Of a stretch of DNA of 64,000 nt, positions 35,855 to 44,560 are shown in pieces (within the stretch, counting starts at the first letter, position 1; each line of letters begins with the position of its first letter). The stretch is from positions 1,531,538 to 1,595,537 of the forward strand of contig NZ_KQ033885.1 in assembly GCF_000967265.1 (NCBI RefSeq). The letters are read 5' to 3'. The notes below the pieces were generated by a model. The model did not search any database, was not told the DNA's origin, and was given only the letters and a program-made list of their open reading frames with translations. The position numbers were made by a program, and so were the translations under genes. This DNA is from Bifidobacterium mellis (GTDB lineage Bacteria; Actinomycetota; Actinomycetes; Actinomycetales; Bifidobacteriaceae).

Positions 35855-36376
35855 TCAGGCGGCCTTTTCCTGCTTCTCGCGCAGGGCGTCGAACGTGCGC
35901 ACGGCCTTGGTAGGCACAGCGACGAACAGGTTGGCGGCCTTGGACATGGTGCCCTTGAGCGCGCCGGCCATCCGGGAGAGCAGAACATCGCGGGATTCCA
36001 GATCCGCGATCTTCTCCATGGCATCCGCGTCAGCAACAGCTCCATCGATGAAGCCGCCCTTGACGATCAGTGCCGGGTTGTCCTTGGCGAAATCACGCAG
36101 CGCCTTGGCGGCATTGACGTAATCACCCTTGACGAAGGTGATGGCGCAGGGGCCGGCAAGCATCTCATCGAGACCCTCGATCCCAGCCTCTTTGGCCGCA
36201 ATCCGGGCTAGCGTGTTCTTCGCCACGTTGTAGGAAGTATCGCGGCCTAGCTTGTTTCGCAGATCGGCGACCTGCGGAACACTGAGCCCGCGGTACTCGG
36301 TGAGGATGATGGCATCGGCGTCACGGAACTTGTCCGTCAGCCTGGCGACAGCCTCTTCCTTTTCGGGCCTTTTCAT
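35855..36376 (-). CDS. rplJ: 50S ribosomal protein L10 (173 aa)
   Basis: Stalk base protein. It starts MKRPEKEEAVARLTDKFRDA, with VTEYRGLSVPQVADLRNKL-like core (ILTEYRGLSVPQVADL), YNVAKNTLARIAA and the C-terminal stalk-binding helix. ATG 36376 has a GGAAGGA RBS; the upstream open frame is leader. It is preceded by an L10 leader with a terminator-like hairpin. Confidence 0.96.
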   Translation of the reverse strand: MKRPEKEEAVARLTDKFRDADAIILTEYRGLSVPQVADLRNKLGRDTSYNVAKNTLARIAAKEAGIEGLDEMLAGPCAITFVKGDYVNAAKALRDFAKDNPALIVKGGFIDGAVADADAMEKIADLESRDVLLSRMAGALKGTMSKAANLFVAVPTKAVRTFDALREKQEKAA

Positions 36377-36570
36377 GGCGTTCCTTCCTAGACAGACCTC
36401 TGGAGGGAGCCGGACGACCGAGCTTGACAGGCAAAAAGAAAGCCCTGCCGACAGGCAGAGCGGAAAACAGGCCGCGAGGACCGATTTGAAACTCAACCTG
36501 TGCTGGCTCGATCAACCGAACTTAGGAGACCCAAGGGTCCCGACCAACGGTCTTTGGTATGCAAGGGCCG
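36377..36570 (-). ncRNA. Ribosomal protein L10 leader
   Basis: Structured 5' UTR between the rplJ promoter and start. Established L10 leaders bind the L10-L12 complex for autoregulation. It contains the attenuator hairpin at 36432-36461. Assigned from position and the hairpin; the L10-binding kink-turn was not drawn. Confidence 0.65.
36432..36461 (-). terminator. Attenuator hairpin in the L10 leader
   Basis: Arms GCTCTGCCTGT and the complement ACAGG... in GCCCTGCCGACAGGCAGAGC form a stem, followed on the minus strand by TTTCTTTTT. It lies about 55 nt before rplJ, so it looks like a transcription attenuator. Confidence 0.7.
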
Positions 36571-36599
36571 ATAGTACACAAATTAACGACGACCGTCAA
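36571..36599 (-). promoter_or_regulatory. Promoter of rplJ-rplL
   Basis: Minus-strand TTGACG, 17-nt spacer, TACTAT. Strong sigma-70-type match about 195 nt upstream of rplJ, two nt from the end of the GH78 gene. Confidence 0.8.
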
Positions 36600-36601
36600 G
36601 T

Positions 36602-39307
36602 CTATAGATGCGGCACCATCAAATGGTGATGGCCGCAGGGCAGCACATCCATAACCAGAGATCCTGCTCTGCAACGGATGCCGACCACCCGGCTCTCGGC
36701 ATCCAAGGATTTCAGCATGATTGGCGATCCGTCCAGTGAGGCCTCGACCTGACCTCCTGGTCTGACGCCACGCATAGGCGGGAGGACCAAGTGACCCCGA
36801 CAGCCCTGTGGCACCACCAAGTCCAGATTGATATCCGGCAGGAGGACAAACCCTGGCCTGCAATCCACTTTTCCTGTAATCCTATAGGAGATATGGATGT
36901 CCCCAGTGGGCACGGGCATGGTCAGCTCGGCCCTGTCCAGACCCCCAGGCTGGAGGGCGGCAACGAATTCACGATACCCGGGCTTCAAAGGCCGAAGCCC
37001 CATCAGCCCGCTGGAGATCAGCCAGACAGGCGAGGCCCCCCAAGGGTGCGAATAGGTGGTGTTGGATTTGATCGATGGATCCCAGGCCTCCATGGTGCCT
37101 CCAGCACCCTGGTCCAGCATGTGCTTCCAGGTGCGCATACCCTCCCCTGCCGAGAGCAAAGCCAGAGCATCAGCACCTAGACCTGAACGATACAGTCCAT
37201 CCAGAAGCACGGCGGCCGCATAGGCGCTGCAGACCATCCCCCGACGACGCAGATAGGTACCAACCGCTTCCAGACGTGCGGGATCCGAAGGAGGCGCAAA
37301 AGCCAGAACAAAGGCCGAAGCATGCATGGCACAGTGATCGATGGCCGGGCCGTCGGGACCGTCTAGCAGACCATCCCGGTAGGCGCCGACCGCTGGATCG
37401 TAGAGCCGCTCATCCAAGGCCTCTTGTATTTTCCGGGACACCTCTGCCAGACGGGCAGCTCTGCTACGCCGGCCTAACGCCCGCGACAGACGAGCCATGG
37501 CTTTATAGGCGGCACTGGCCAGTGCATTGATGACCGTGTTGACACGACCGAAGACATATCCATCGCGTTCAACGGGCGGCCAGTCAACCAGATCGCCATC
37601 CATCTGGCTGGAAGCGCCGGGGTCCTTGACAATCAACCAGCTGTCCCGATCCAGGTATCTATCTGGCAGCAGTCCCATCAGCCGTTCATACTGGGTCGCC
37701 GCCTGAGTCAGATCTCCGGTGTGCATCCAGGCATCGTACACAGCCAGAATGCTGTAGAGGGGCCACTCGGTGGGCCAGGTCCTGTTGGCGATCAGATAGT
37801 CCACACTGTAACGGCCCAGAGCAGGCGCATCATCCAGCACCATATGAGCCCGCTGTTGAATCCAGGCATCAGCCTCATAGGGGGCCCGCTCCCTGGTCCA
37901 GGAATCGACATAGATATCGGCGTTGAGTCCCCTGATGGTGTTCCGCCCCAGCTGCCAGACCTTATCCAGCAGAGGCTTGTCGCAATGAAACCTTGCATGG
38001 TCATCATATACGGGAGCCTCAAGGCACTCCGCCCACAGGCCCCCGTCAGACAGGCTCGCCAGCAGCCCTTCAGGGTCGGATTCCGCCGACCATATCAGCT
38101 CCAGATATCGGAAGACCCGGATCCCCCAAGTCTGTGCCCGGTTGCGGCCAGGTTGCAGCCGCCAGCGATCCTGATAGACGTTGGAGGTGGCCAGGTGGTA
38201 GCGAACGCCACCTTGGCCGTCCAGGACCTCCCCGTAGCGGACGGTCAAGTCCAAATGTTGCGACAGATCTACCCGCAGACCGATGCCACCCAGCCGTACG
38301 GAGCCGAAATCCAGCAGAAGATGACCAGGAGCAGCATCCAAAACCCGACGAACATCCACTCGGGTCAGTCTGGTGCCATCTGCAGGAGCTGCCAGGCACT
38401 TGGAGAATGGGGGCCGAATCCGGACCTTGGGCCAGGCAGAGTCATCAAAGCCCGGGCCGGGAAAGCCCCAGGGATATCGGGACAGATCGATGTCCTCAGC
38501 CGGAGCCTGATAGTAGGTCGTACCGATGGAGGCGCTGTCTGGAAAGGCCTCAACACCGTTAATGGCTCTCCATTCGGCATCCGTGCCGTAGTGTTCCACC
38601 CTGCCATCAGGTCGACCCACATCCAACTGGGCCTGGAAGCGTTGGCCTTCCATGGCATAGGCCACCACGCCCAGAACATTCTGAGCCCCCGGACGCAAGA
38701 GGCCGGTGACCTCGTAGCCCCTGTAGCGATCCTCGCCATCCAAGGGGAATACCGGTCCGCAGCCCAGAAAGCTCCCATTGAGCCATAGGCGGTACACAAA
38801 CTGACGCGCAGGTACGGTGCTGTCAGCGGTCGCATACAGACTAGCCCAGGGGATCGGCCCCGGGGGCAACCGGACCACACCACGCATCAGTGCCCAACCT
38901 TTGGCATTGCCCTGGGATTCTGAGGAGCTCCTTTCGCTCTCCGTGGACCAAATGGCCTGAGCGTGCCAGAGCAGGCCAGGCCCTGTGCCAAAGGTGATAG
39001 GTTCAGACCCTATCAACCGACGGCCCTGCGCATCCAGCAGAAGAACGGTCAGCCAATACCGTCGCGAGGGATCCATATCAGGTCCAGGCAGACGGCTGCC
39101 ATTGAGTTCGTCCGCAGGGTGGATACCGGTATCTACAAGTACCCGCCCCTTAGGCTGTTCGAAGACTCGTACCCTAGCAAAACGGACCCTATCCACCCAA
39201 GTCGGCAAAGGGTCCAGCCTCCACCTGACCTTGGGCCTGGTCCCCGGCTCGATATCCACAGGACGGTCCCTGTCCTCGATCAACACCTGCAAAGGCCCAC
39301 AACACAT
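36602..39307 (-). CDS. Alpha-L-rhamnosidase, GH78 (901 aa)
   Basis: Hydrolyses terminal alpha-L-rhamnose from plant glycosides or pectin side chains. Order: N-terminal Ig-like domain, beta-sandwich with LYATADSTVPARQFVYRLWLNG (GH78 N domain), LLDFGSVRLGGIGLRVDLSQ, then the (alpha/alpha)6 barrel with the catalytic motif DSWTRERAPYEADAW (Glu about 472), and a C-terminal domain with TTYSHPWGASPVWLISSGLMGLRP. No signal peptide, so intracellular. The ATG has AAGGAGG about 10 nt upstream. It is preceded on the same strand by a truncated DUF624 gene; no transporter is nearby, so the locus appears eroded. Confidence 0.92.
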   Translation of the reverse strand: MCCGPLQVLIEDRDRPVDIEPGTRPKVRWRLDPLPTWVDRVRFARVRVFEQPKGRVLVDTGIHPADELNGSRLPGPDMDPSRRYWLTVLLLDAQGRRLIGSEPITFGTGPGLLWHAQAIWSTESERSSSESQGNAKGWALMRGVVRLPPGPIPWASLYATADSTVPARQFVYRLWLNGSFLGCGPVFPLDGEDRYRGYEVTGLLRPGAQNVLGVVAYAMEGQRFQAQLDVGRPDGRVEHYGTDAEWRAINGVEAFPDSASIGTTYYQAPAEDIDLSRYPWGFPGPGFDDSAWPKVRIRPPFSKCLAAPADGTRLTRVDVRRVLDAAPGHLLLDFGSVRLGGIGLRVDLSQHLDLTVRYGEVLDGQGGVRYHLATSNVYQDRWRLQPGRNRAQTWGIRVFRYLELIWSAESDPEGLLASLSDGGLWAECLEAPVYDDHARFHCDKPLLDKVWQLGRNTIRGLNADIYVDSWTRERAPYEADAWIQQRAHMVLDDAPALGRYSVDYLIANRTWPTEWPLYSILAVYDAWMHTGDLTQAATQYERLMGLLPDRYLDRDSWLIVKDPGASSQMDGDLVDWPPVERDGYVFGRVNTVINALASAAYKAMARLSRALGRRSRAARLAEVSRKIQEALDERLYDPAVGAYRDGLLDGPDGPAIDHCAMHASAFVLAFAPPSDPARLEAVGTYLRRRGMVCSAYAAAVLLDGLYRSGLGADALALLSAGEGMRTWKHMLDQGAGGTMEAWDPSIKSNTTYSHPWGASPVWLISSGLMGLRPLKPGYREFVAALQPGGLDRAELTMPVPTGDIHISYRITGKVDCRPGFVLLPDINLDLVVPQGCRGHLVLPPMRGVRPGGQVEASLDGSPIMLKSLDAESRVVGIRCRAGSLVMDVLPCGHHHLMVPHL

Positions 39308-39361
39308 TCCAGCAAATCCTCCTTGAGCCTGCTCTCAAATGCAACTTTTCTTCGTGAACCG

Positions 39362-39772
39362 CTATTGACGGTAGTCTTGCAGCGCGGTAAAGGAAGAGCC
39401 TTTGGCTCCATCGTCAGGCAGTCCATACGTGGCCTGGACACCTGGGTCCCCACTCTCACGGGCCATCTGCCGGACGAAAGGTTCGACCTGCCACCTCACA
39501 GCGGCCCAGGCCATATACCAGATCAGTCCAGTGGCCAGAAGAGCCACTAGGATGGGCGAGCGCATCAGCCCCCAGGAATACCCAGCCAGAACCGCCAGTG
39601 ACAGAACCAACATGTACCAGCGGCGCACCGACAGGAGGAGGCCATTGACCAGGACCTTGCGGATGCGCGCCCGAGGATATTCCACTGGCAGTACCATAGA
39701 GACCAAAGCGGTCTGCACCAGGAGCGGCGAGCATAGCAGGACAGGGAAGAACCCCGCTGATAAGTCCTTCCC
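39362..39772 (-). pseudogene. Remnant of a DUF624 (YesL-like) membrane protein
   Basis: Only the C-terminal half of a YesL-type protein is recognisable: two or three hydrophobic segments (FPVLLCSPLLVQTALVSMVLP, WYMLVLSLAVLAGYSWGLM, ILVALLATGLIWYMAWAAVRW) and a polar tail. Upstream of about 39772 the same frame reads as the antisense of the regulator pseudogene, so the N-terminal half is missing. DUF624 proteins accompany carbohydrate ABC transporters and glycosidases; here it sits upstream of the GH78 gene. Confidence 0.6.
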
Positions 39773-39792
39773 AAAGCTCCCCCGGCGGCAGG

Positions 39793-41052
39793 ATGGTTCC
39801 CGCCTCAGAGACGAGAGCTGATCCTCAACGCACTTCTTAGAGAGAGCGTAGTCAGAGTACCCTACCTGGCGCGGATGATGGGCACCACTGACATAACCGT
39901 CCGAAGGATTTTGAATAATCTGGCCAGAGCTGGTCTCGTCAGAAGGGTGCGTGGAGGTGCACTGGCCTTCAAATCGCTGGATTCCCAAGGCCAATCTGTT
40001 GAATCGTTCACGATTTCTTCCTCCAATGATTCTGATCCAACCTTGGTTGGAATACCAAAATCATCAGTCGGAACGAAAGCCGCCTCGAAAAGAAAGACAG
40101 AAGAAAGAGCAATCCAAATCAAGCCAGCAACAGTGGAAGCACCGACGGCAAAACCAGTGCCGGCCTGTCAAGCCCCACCATGGATAAAACCTCCAGACAG
40201 GATAGAGCAGCTGTCGTTCGTGGAAACCGAATCGGGGTAGCTCTGCCCGAGCCCAGCTTCATCTGACCCTCAGTGAACGATGCCATCAGACGCGTGGCGG
40301 CTGAACAATACGGACTGGAGATCGTGGCCAAGGAAACCTCCTATGAGACTTTTCCTGAGGTAGACATCCTGGAAGATCTGGCCACTGATCCACAGATGCT
40401 CGGACTGATCGTGGCCCCAAGCATCGAACCGGATATCGCACCGGAAACCTGGCAATGGCTGACCGAGTGCCAACTGCCGGTAACCGTTCTGGAACGTCAT
40501 CCGCCACAGTGGCTGCCCGGATCCTTCGACTCGGTTCATACCGACCATCCAGCCGGAGTCCGCCGGGGACTGCAACACTTCCGTCAGCACGGCCACCATC
40601 GGGGGGGGGGGGACTGGCTCTGGGTGGCACCCCCACCGCAGGCGATATCAAGCTGGGCTGGCAGCTGATGATGCGAGAAGGAGACGGGCTTGAGCAGACC
40701 TTCCTGCTCAAGGACAAGCAGCCATATGCAGCCGAGGATGTCGAGCAGATCGTCCAGACGATTCTCGACACACACAACGGCTGTCCTGGTCCATCCGGAT
40801 TACCTGTCCATCGCTCTGGTCCCGGCACTGGAAAAACGGGGGTGCCGTATTCCCGACGATCTATCCATGATCACCATCGATGGCTACACCAAGCGCCTGA
40901 CCGTCCTGCGATCCTCGGCCCAGGACCTGGCGTCCGCCGCCCTGCGCCTCCAGGTCAGGCGGATACAAGACCCGGACCAGCGCATTGAGCACGTCTACAT
41001 AGAACCCACACTCATCGACAGGGGATCAGTTGCCGACATGGCCGACAAGTAG
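39793..41052 (+). pseudogene. Broken DeoR-HTH / LacI-type sugar-binding regulator
   Basis: A DeoR-type HTH (RRELILNALLRESVVRVPYL, then TTDITVRRILNNLARAGLVRRVRGGA) is followed by a LacI-like ligand domain (RIGVALPEPSFI, DAIRRVAAEQYGLEIVAKE, later RGCRIPDDLSMITIDGYTKRLT). The pieces lie in different frames. Lesions seen: a frame change between 39793 and 39809, another in the linker before about 40180, an in-frame TGA at 40264 (SFI-stop-PSVN), a frameshift at the G12 run (40601-40612) and an opposite shift at the CACACACA stretch near 40770. It probably once controlled the adjacent rhamnoside genes. Confidence 0.75.
40601..40612. repeat. Homopolymer run of 12 G in the regulator pseudogene
   Basis: Twelve consecutive G on the plus strand within the ligand-binding region. 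Thirteen or ten G would join the upstream and downstream coding frames. Such runs are prone to slippage and to sequencing error. Confidence 0.85.
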
Positions 41053-41250
41053 ATAGCGTCTCCCTAGGGCCTGCATGGAGCAACTGGCAACCAGCTGCCC
41101 CAAAAACCGGTCAAGGCCAGAGTGGCCGCAATAACCATGTAATTGATGAATAACCAGCCAATGAATGCGCAAGCAAAGTCCGTCAACCCACAGCCAACAG
41201 CCTCCAACAGGCAAAAGCCCCTCAAACAGGGAATCCCTGTTGGTCGGCAA

Positions 41251-41985
41251 TTAAAGTTCGCGCACGATGCCCAGCACCAGCCTGGCGGCCGTGTCGGCAT
41301 ATTCGGAGATGTCGAACTCGCGAAAAACCTCATAGTCGGTATCGGCGTTGTCACTGAGAGCACGGATGACCAGAGCCGGGACCTTGTTGCGGGCCGCCAC
41401 ATGGCAGACGGCCGCCCCCTCCATCTCGACCGCATCAGCCCCTGTCTGCTCCTTGACCTGGGCGATCTTCTCCGGGCTGTCCACAAAGTAGTTGCCTGTG
41501 GCAATGGTGCCGACGATGTGCTTGATTCCCATAGTATCCAGAGTCCGGCTTGCCAGATCCAGCAGGTGGGGGTCCGAGTGGAACTCCTCGGTTCCTGGGG
41601 CTGACTGGGCCACCAACCGCATGTCCGTGTCCAGATAGCGCAGGGTGCCTCCAAGAACCACGTCGTTGATGTGCAGCTCCTTGTTCAGGTTGCCTGCAAT
41701 GCCGGAGAAGATGACGGCCCTGGGATGGAAGGCATCAATCAGATACTGTGTGGTGGCGGCGATGTTGACGGTGCCCATGCCGCCCACGGTGGCAGCCAAT
41801 CGAACCGGGCCCTGCGACCCATCAAGGGTGCCGCATATGACTTTCAACCCGGCATCGCTGGCGTGCGGATCCTGATCCGCCTGCTTCAGGCCTTGGCCAA
41901 TCAGGGCCACCTCCTCGTCCATGGCTCCTATGACGGCAACCGGCCGTCGATCTTCGCCCTCCAGGGAACCGTCTGTTTCACTCAT
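41251..41985 (-). CDS. mtnN: 5'-methylthioadenosine/S-adenosylhomocysteine nucleosidase (244 aa)
   Basis: Cleaves MTA and SAH to adenine and thioribosyl products, recycling SAM by-products. VAVIGAMDEEVALI at the start, AATVGGMGTVNIAATTQYLIDAF, VIFSGIAGNLN, and the active-site VEMEGAAVCHVAARNKVPALVIRALSDNAD are the family signature; the Glu of VEMEGAA and the Asp of SDNAD are the conserved catalytic residues. ATG 41985 is preferred over 42003 because AAGGAG lies 6 nt upstream. It stands alone downstream of the DAHP synthase pair. Confidence 0.93.
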   Translation of the reverse strand: MSETDGSLEGEDRRPVAVIGAMDEEVALIGQGLKQADQDPHASDAGLKVICGTLDGSQGPVRLAATVGGMGTVNIAATTQYLIDAFHPRAVIFSGIAGNLNKELHINDVVLGGTLRYLDTDMRLVAQSAPGTEEFHSDPHLLDLASRTLDTMGIKHIVGTIATGNYFVDSPEKIAQVKEQTGADAVEMEGAAVCHVAARNKVPALVIRALSDNADTDYEVFREFDISEYADTAARLVLGIVREL

Positions 41986-42050
41986 GCCTGACTCCTTATC
42001 CATAATTTCACCCGCGAATGCGGCCCGACCAGCCTACTGCAGGCCGTAGG

Positions 42051-43271
42051 TCAACGAGCCGTGCTGCGACGACGGTCCACTGCCTGTGCCAGCTCCTCCA
42101 GCAGATCCTGGGTATCGGGCCAGGAGATGCAGCGGTCGGTGATCGAACACCCGTAGACCAGCTGGTCCAGCGGGGCCGGCTTCTGATTGCCGCCACGTAT
42201 GAAACTCTCCATCATCAGCCCGGTAAAGCCCTCCTCGCCGTCGCCTATCCGCTGGGCCAACTCATGGACTACCTGGATCTGGCGCCGCTCGTCCTTGCCG
42301 GAATTGCCGTGGGAGGCATCGATGAGCAGTCCGTGGGCAGCCGCGCTGTCCTTGGGCATGCGCTGGCGAAGCACGGCGAGCGCCGCCCGCACCGAGTCCT
42401 GATCGTAGTTGGGACCGGACTTGGAGCCGCGAAGAACCAGATGGCAGTCGGGGTTGCCCATGGTCGCTACGGCTGCGGCCTGACCCTCGTGGTCTATTCC
42501 AAAGAAGGTGTGGCGCTGAGAGGCCGCATAGCAGGAGTCAATGGCCACATCCACGCTGCCGTCCGTAGCGTTCTTGAAGCCAATGGGCATGGACATGCCG
42601 CTGGCCAGCTGCCGATGGACCTGGCTCTCCGTGTTCCGAGCACCGATGGCCCCCCAGCTGACCGCATCAGAAATGTACTGGGGCGATGTGGGCTCAAGGA
42701 ATTCCGTGGCCGCCGGAAGCCCGGTGTCCAGCACACCCAGCAGGATGCGCCGTGCCAGGACCAGGCCCTTCTGAATGTTGTGGCTGCCATCCAGGTCGGG
42801 GTCGTTGATCAGACCCTTCCAGCCGACCGTGGTCCGGGGCTTCTCGAAGTAGACCCGCATGACGATCAGCAGCCGATCCTTCAACCGCTCATTGACGGCC
42901 GACAGACGACGGGCATAGTCCAACGCGGCATCGGGATCGTGGATGGAGCAGGGGCCCACAATGACCAGCAACCGGTCGTCCCGCCCATGCAGACAGTCCA
43001 CAATCTCCTGCCGGGAGCGGATGACCAGGTCCTTGGCCGGTCCATCCAAGGGGTATCGGGTCAGCATCTGCGCGGGCGAAGGCAGGCGGTCAAGCTCAAA
43101 GACCCGCCTGTTGACGATCCGGCCTATGCCTACCTCGTCCTCCCACCTGGGCACGTTCCCGGTCTGCAAGGGGTTGACGCCGGCCGCCAGCGCCTTGTGC
43201 ACCAGTTCAACCTCGTAGGCCTTGCTGGGTCGGGGCAGAGGCTCCTGAGGCTCATCCTTCATCCCACTCAT
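42051..43271 (-). CDS. aroG: 3-deoxy-7-phosphoheptulonate (DAHP) synthase, class I, copy 2 (406 aa)
   Basis: First step of the shikimate pathway: PEP plus erythrose-4-phosphate gives DAHP. Class I AroAI-alpha motifs: VIVGPCSIHDPDAALDYARRL, VMRVYFEKPRTTVGWKGLINDP, SWGAIGARNTESQVHR, MGNPDCHLVLRGSKSGPNYD, LIDASHGNSGKD. The N-terminus is about 35 residues longer than in copy 1 and carries unusual sequence (EVGIGRIVNRRVFELDRL), which may give different allosteric control. It overlaps the stop of copy 1 (ATGA), with an AAAGGAAG RBS. Confidence 0.94.
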   Translation of the reverse strand: MSGMKDEPQEPLPRPSKAYEVELVHKALAAGVNPLQTGNVPRWEDEVGIGRIVNRRVFELDRLPSPAQMLTRYPLDGPAKDLVIRSRQEIVDCLHGRDDRLLVIVGPCSIHDPDAALDYARRLSAVNERLKDRLLIVMRVYFEKPRTTVGWKGLINDPDLDGSHNIQKGLVLARRILLGVLDTGLPAATEFLEPTSPQYISDAVSWGAIGARNTESQVHRQLASGMSMPIGFKNATDGSVDVAIDSCYAASQRHTFFGIDHEGQAAAVATMGNPDCHLVLRGSKSGPNYDQDSVRAALAVLRQRMPKDSAAAHGLLIDASHGNSGKDERRQIQVVHELAQRIGDGEEGFTGLMMESFIRGGNQKPAPLDQLVYGCSITDRCISWPDTQDLLEELAQAVDRRRSTAR

Positions 43272-44413
43272 GCCTTCTTCCTTTCCCGACGGGCTTGCAC
43301 GGCATCGGCCAGGATCTGCAGCAGTTCCTCGGTCCTATCCCAGGCAATGCAGGCATCGGTGACGGACCGGCCGAAGACCAGCTGATCCAGTGGAGCCGGT
43401 TTCTGGTGACCGCCCTCAAGAAAACTCTCCATCATGATGCCCGACAGACCCTGCTCGCCCTTGGCGAGACGGTCTGCCAGCTCCTCGACCACCTGGGCCT
43501 CACGTACTGGGTCCTTTCCGCAGTTACCGTGGGCTGCATCCACAATCAGACCCCGGCAGGCACCAGGACCCAGCGGCGCCTGATGCATGACCTCCAGGGC
43601 GGACCTGACGGATTCCGCATCGTAATTGGGGCCATGGCTGGAACCGCGCAGAATAATGTGGCAGTCGGGGTTGCCCCTGGTCTCGGCGGCGATGACATGG
43701 CCGTCCAGGTTGATGGACAGGAAGTGATGCTCGGATGCCGCAGCCAGACAGGAATCGACCGCAGCCTCTACACTGCCCTCGGTCGAGTTCTTGAAGCCCA
43801 TGGGCATGGACATGCCGCTGGCCAGCTCCCTGTGGACCTGACTCTCCGTGTTCCGAGCGCCGATGGCCCCCCAGCTGACCGCGTCGGAAAGATACTGTGG
43901 GGTGATGGGATCCAGCCATTCCGTGGCTGCCGGAATCCCCTGGCCCAGGACCTGCCAGAGCACCTGACGTGCCAGGCGAATCCCCTTGCGAATGTTGAAT
44001 GTTCCATCCAAATCGGGGTCGTTGATCAGCCCCTTCCAGCCGACTGTGGTCCGGGGCTTCTCGAAGTAGACCCGCATGACGATCAGCAGCCGATCCTTCA
44101 ACCGCTGATTGACGGCCGACAGACGACGGGCGTACTCCAGAGCAGCCTCCGGGTCGTGGATGGAGCAAGGGCCGGTGATGACCAGCAACCGGTCGTCCCG
44201 TCCATGCAGAACATCGCGAATGGCCTGGCGGGAGTCCCGGACCAGCTCCATACGCTTCGAATCCAGGGGCCGCGAGCGCAGAAAGACCCTGGGTGCCGGG
44301 ATGGGATCCAGCTGACGGATGTTGACATCCACTGTTTCGGGAAAGACGGCCGTATCGGCAAAATACTGCCGCTCCTCTTCCGGGATGATATCCGGTTCCT
44401 TGACGAATGCCAC
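43268..44413 (-). CDS. aroG: DAHP synthase, class I, copy 1 (381 aa)
   Basis: Paralogue of the downstream gene with the same catalytic motifs (VITGPCSIHDPEAALEYARRL, RVYFEKPRTTVGWKGLINDP, IVDAAHGNCGKDP). The GTG at 44413 is chosen for the GAGAGGAGAG RBS; an upstream open frame to 44473 is not conserved-looking. First of a two-gene operon. Two isoenzymes usually differ in feedback by Phe, Tyr or Trp; which is which cannot be told by eye. Confidence 0.94.
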   Translation of the reverse strand: MAFVKEPDIIPEEERQYFADTAVFPETVDVNIRQLDPIPAPRVFLRSRPLDSKRMELVRDSRQAIRDVLHGRDDRLLVITGPCSIHDPEAALEYARRLSAVNQRLKDRLLIVMRVYFEKPRTTVGWKGLINDPDLDGTFNIRKGIRLARQVLWQVLGQGIPAATEWLDPITPQYLSDAVSWGAIGARNTESQVHRELASGMSMPMGFKNSTEGSVEAAVDSCLAAASEHHFLSINLDGHVIAAETRGNPDCHIILRGSSHGPNYDAESVRSALEVMHQAPLGPGACRGLIVDAAHGNCGKDPVREAQVVEELADRLAKGEQGLSGIMMESFLEGGHQKPAPLDQLVFGRSVTDACIAWDRTEELLQILADAVQARRERKKA

Positions 44414-44532
44414 GGTCGCTCTCCTCTCTGTCGCGCTACGACGATCATGCCCGAATTTCTTATGACCGCCCACATCCGGGTCAATGTGGACGGTCCGTTC
44501 CCGCGACCCTTATAGGCCACGGGAGCGAACAG

Positions 44533-44560
44533 TTAGATAGGTAAGCTTAGATAGGTAAGC
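44533..44560. repeat. 14-bp tandem duplication abutting the pepC stop
   Basis: TTAGATAGGTAAGC occurs twice in exact tandem, directly adjoining the TGA of pepC (44561-44563, minus strand). Confidence 0.9.
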
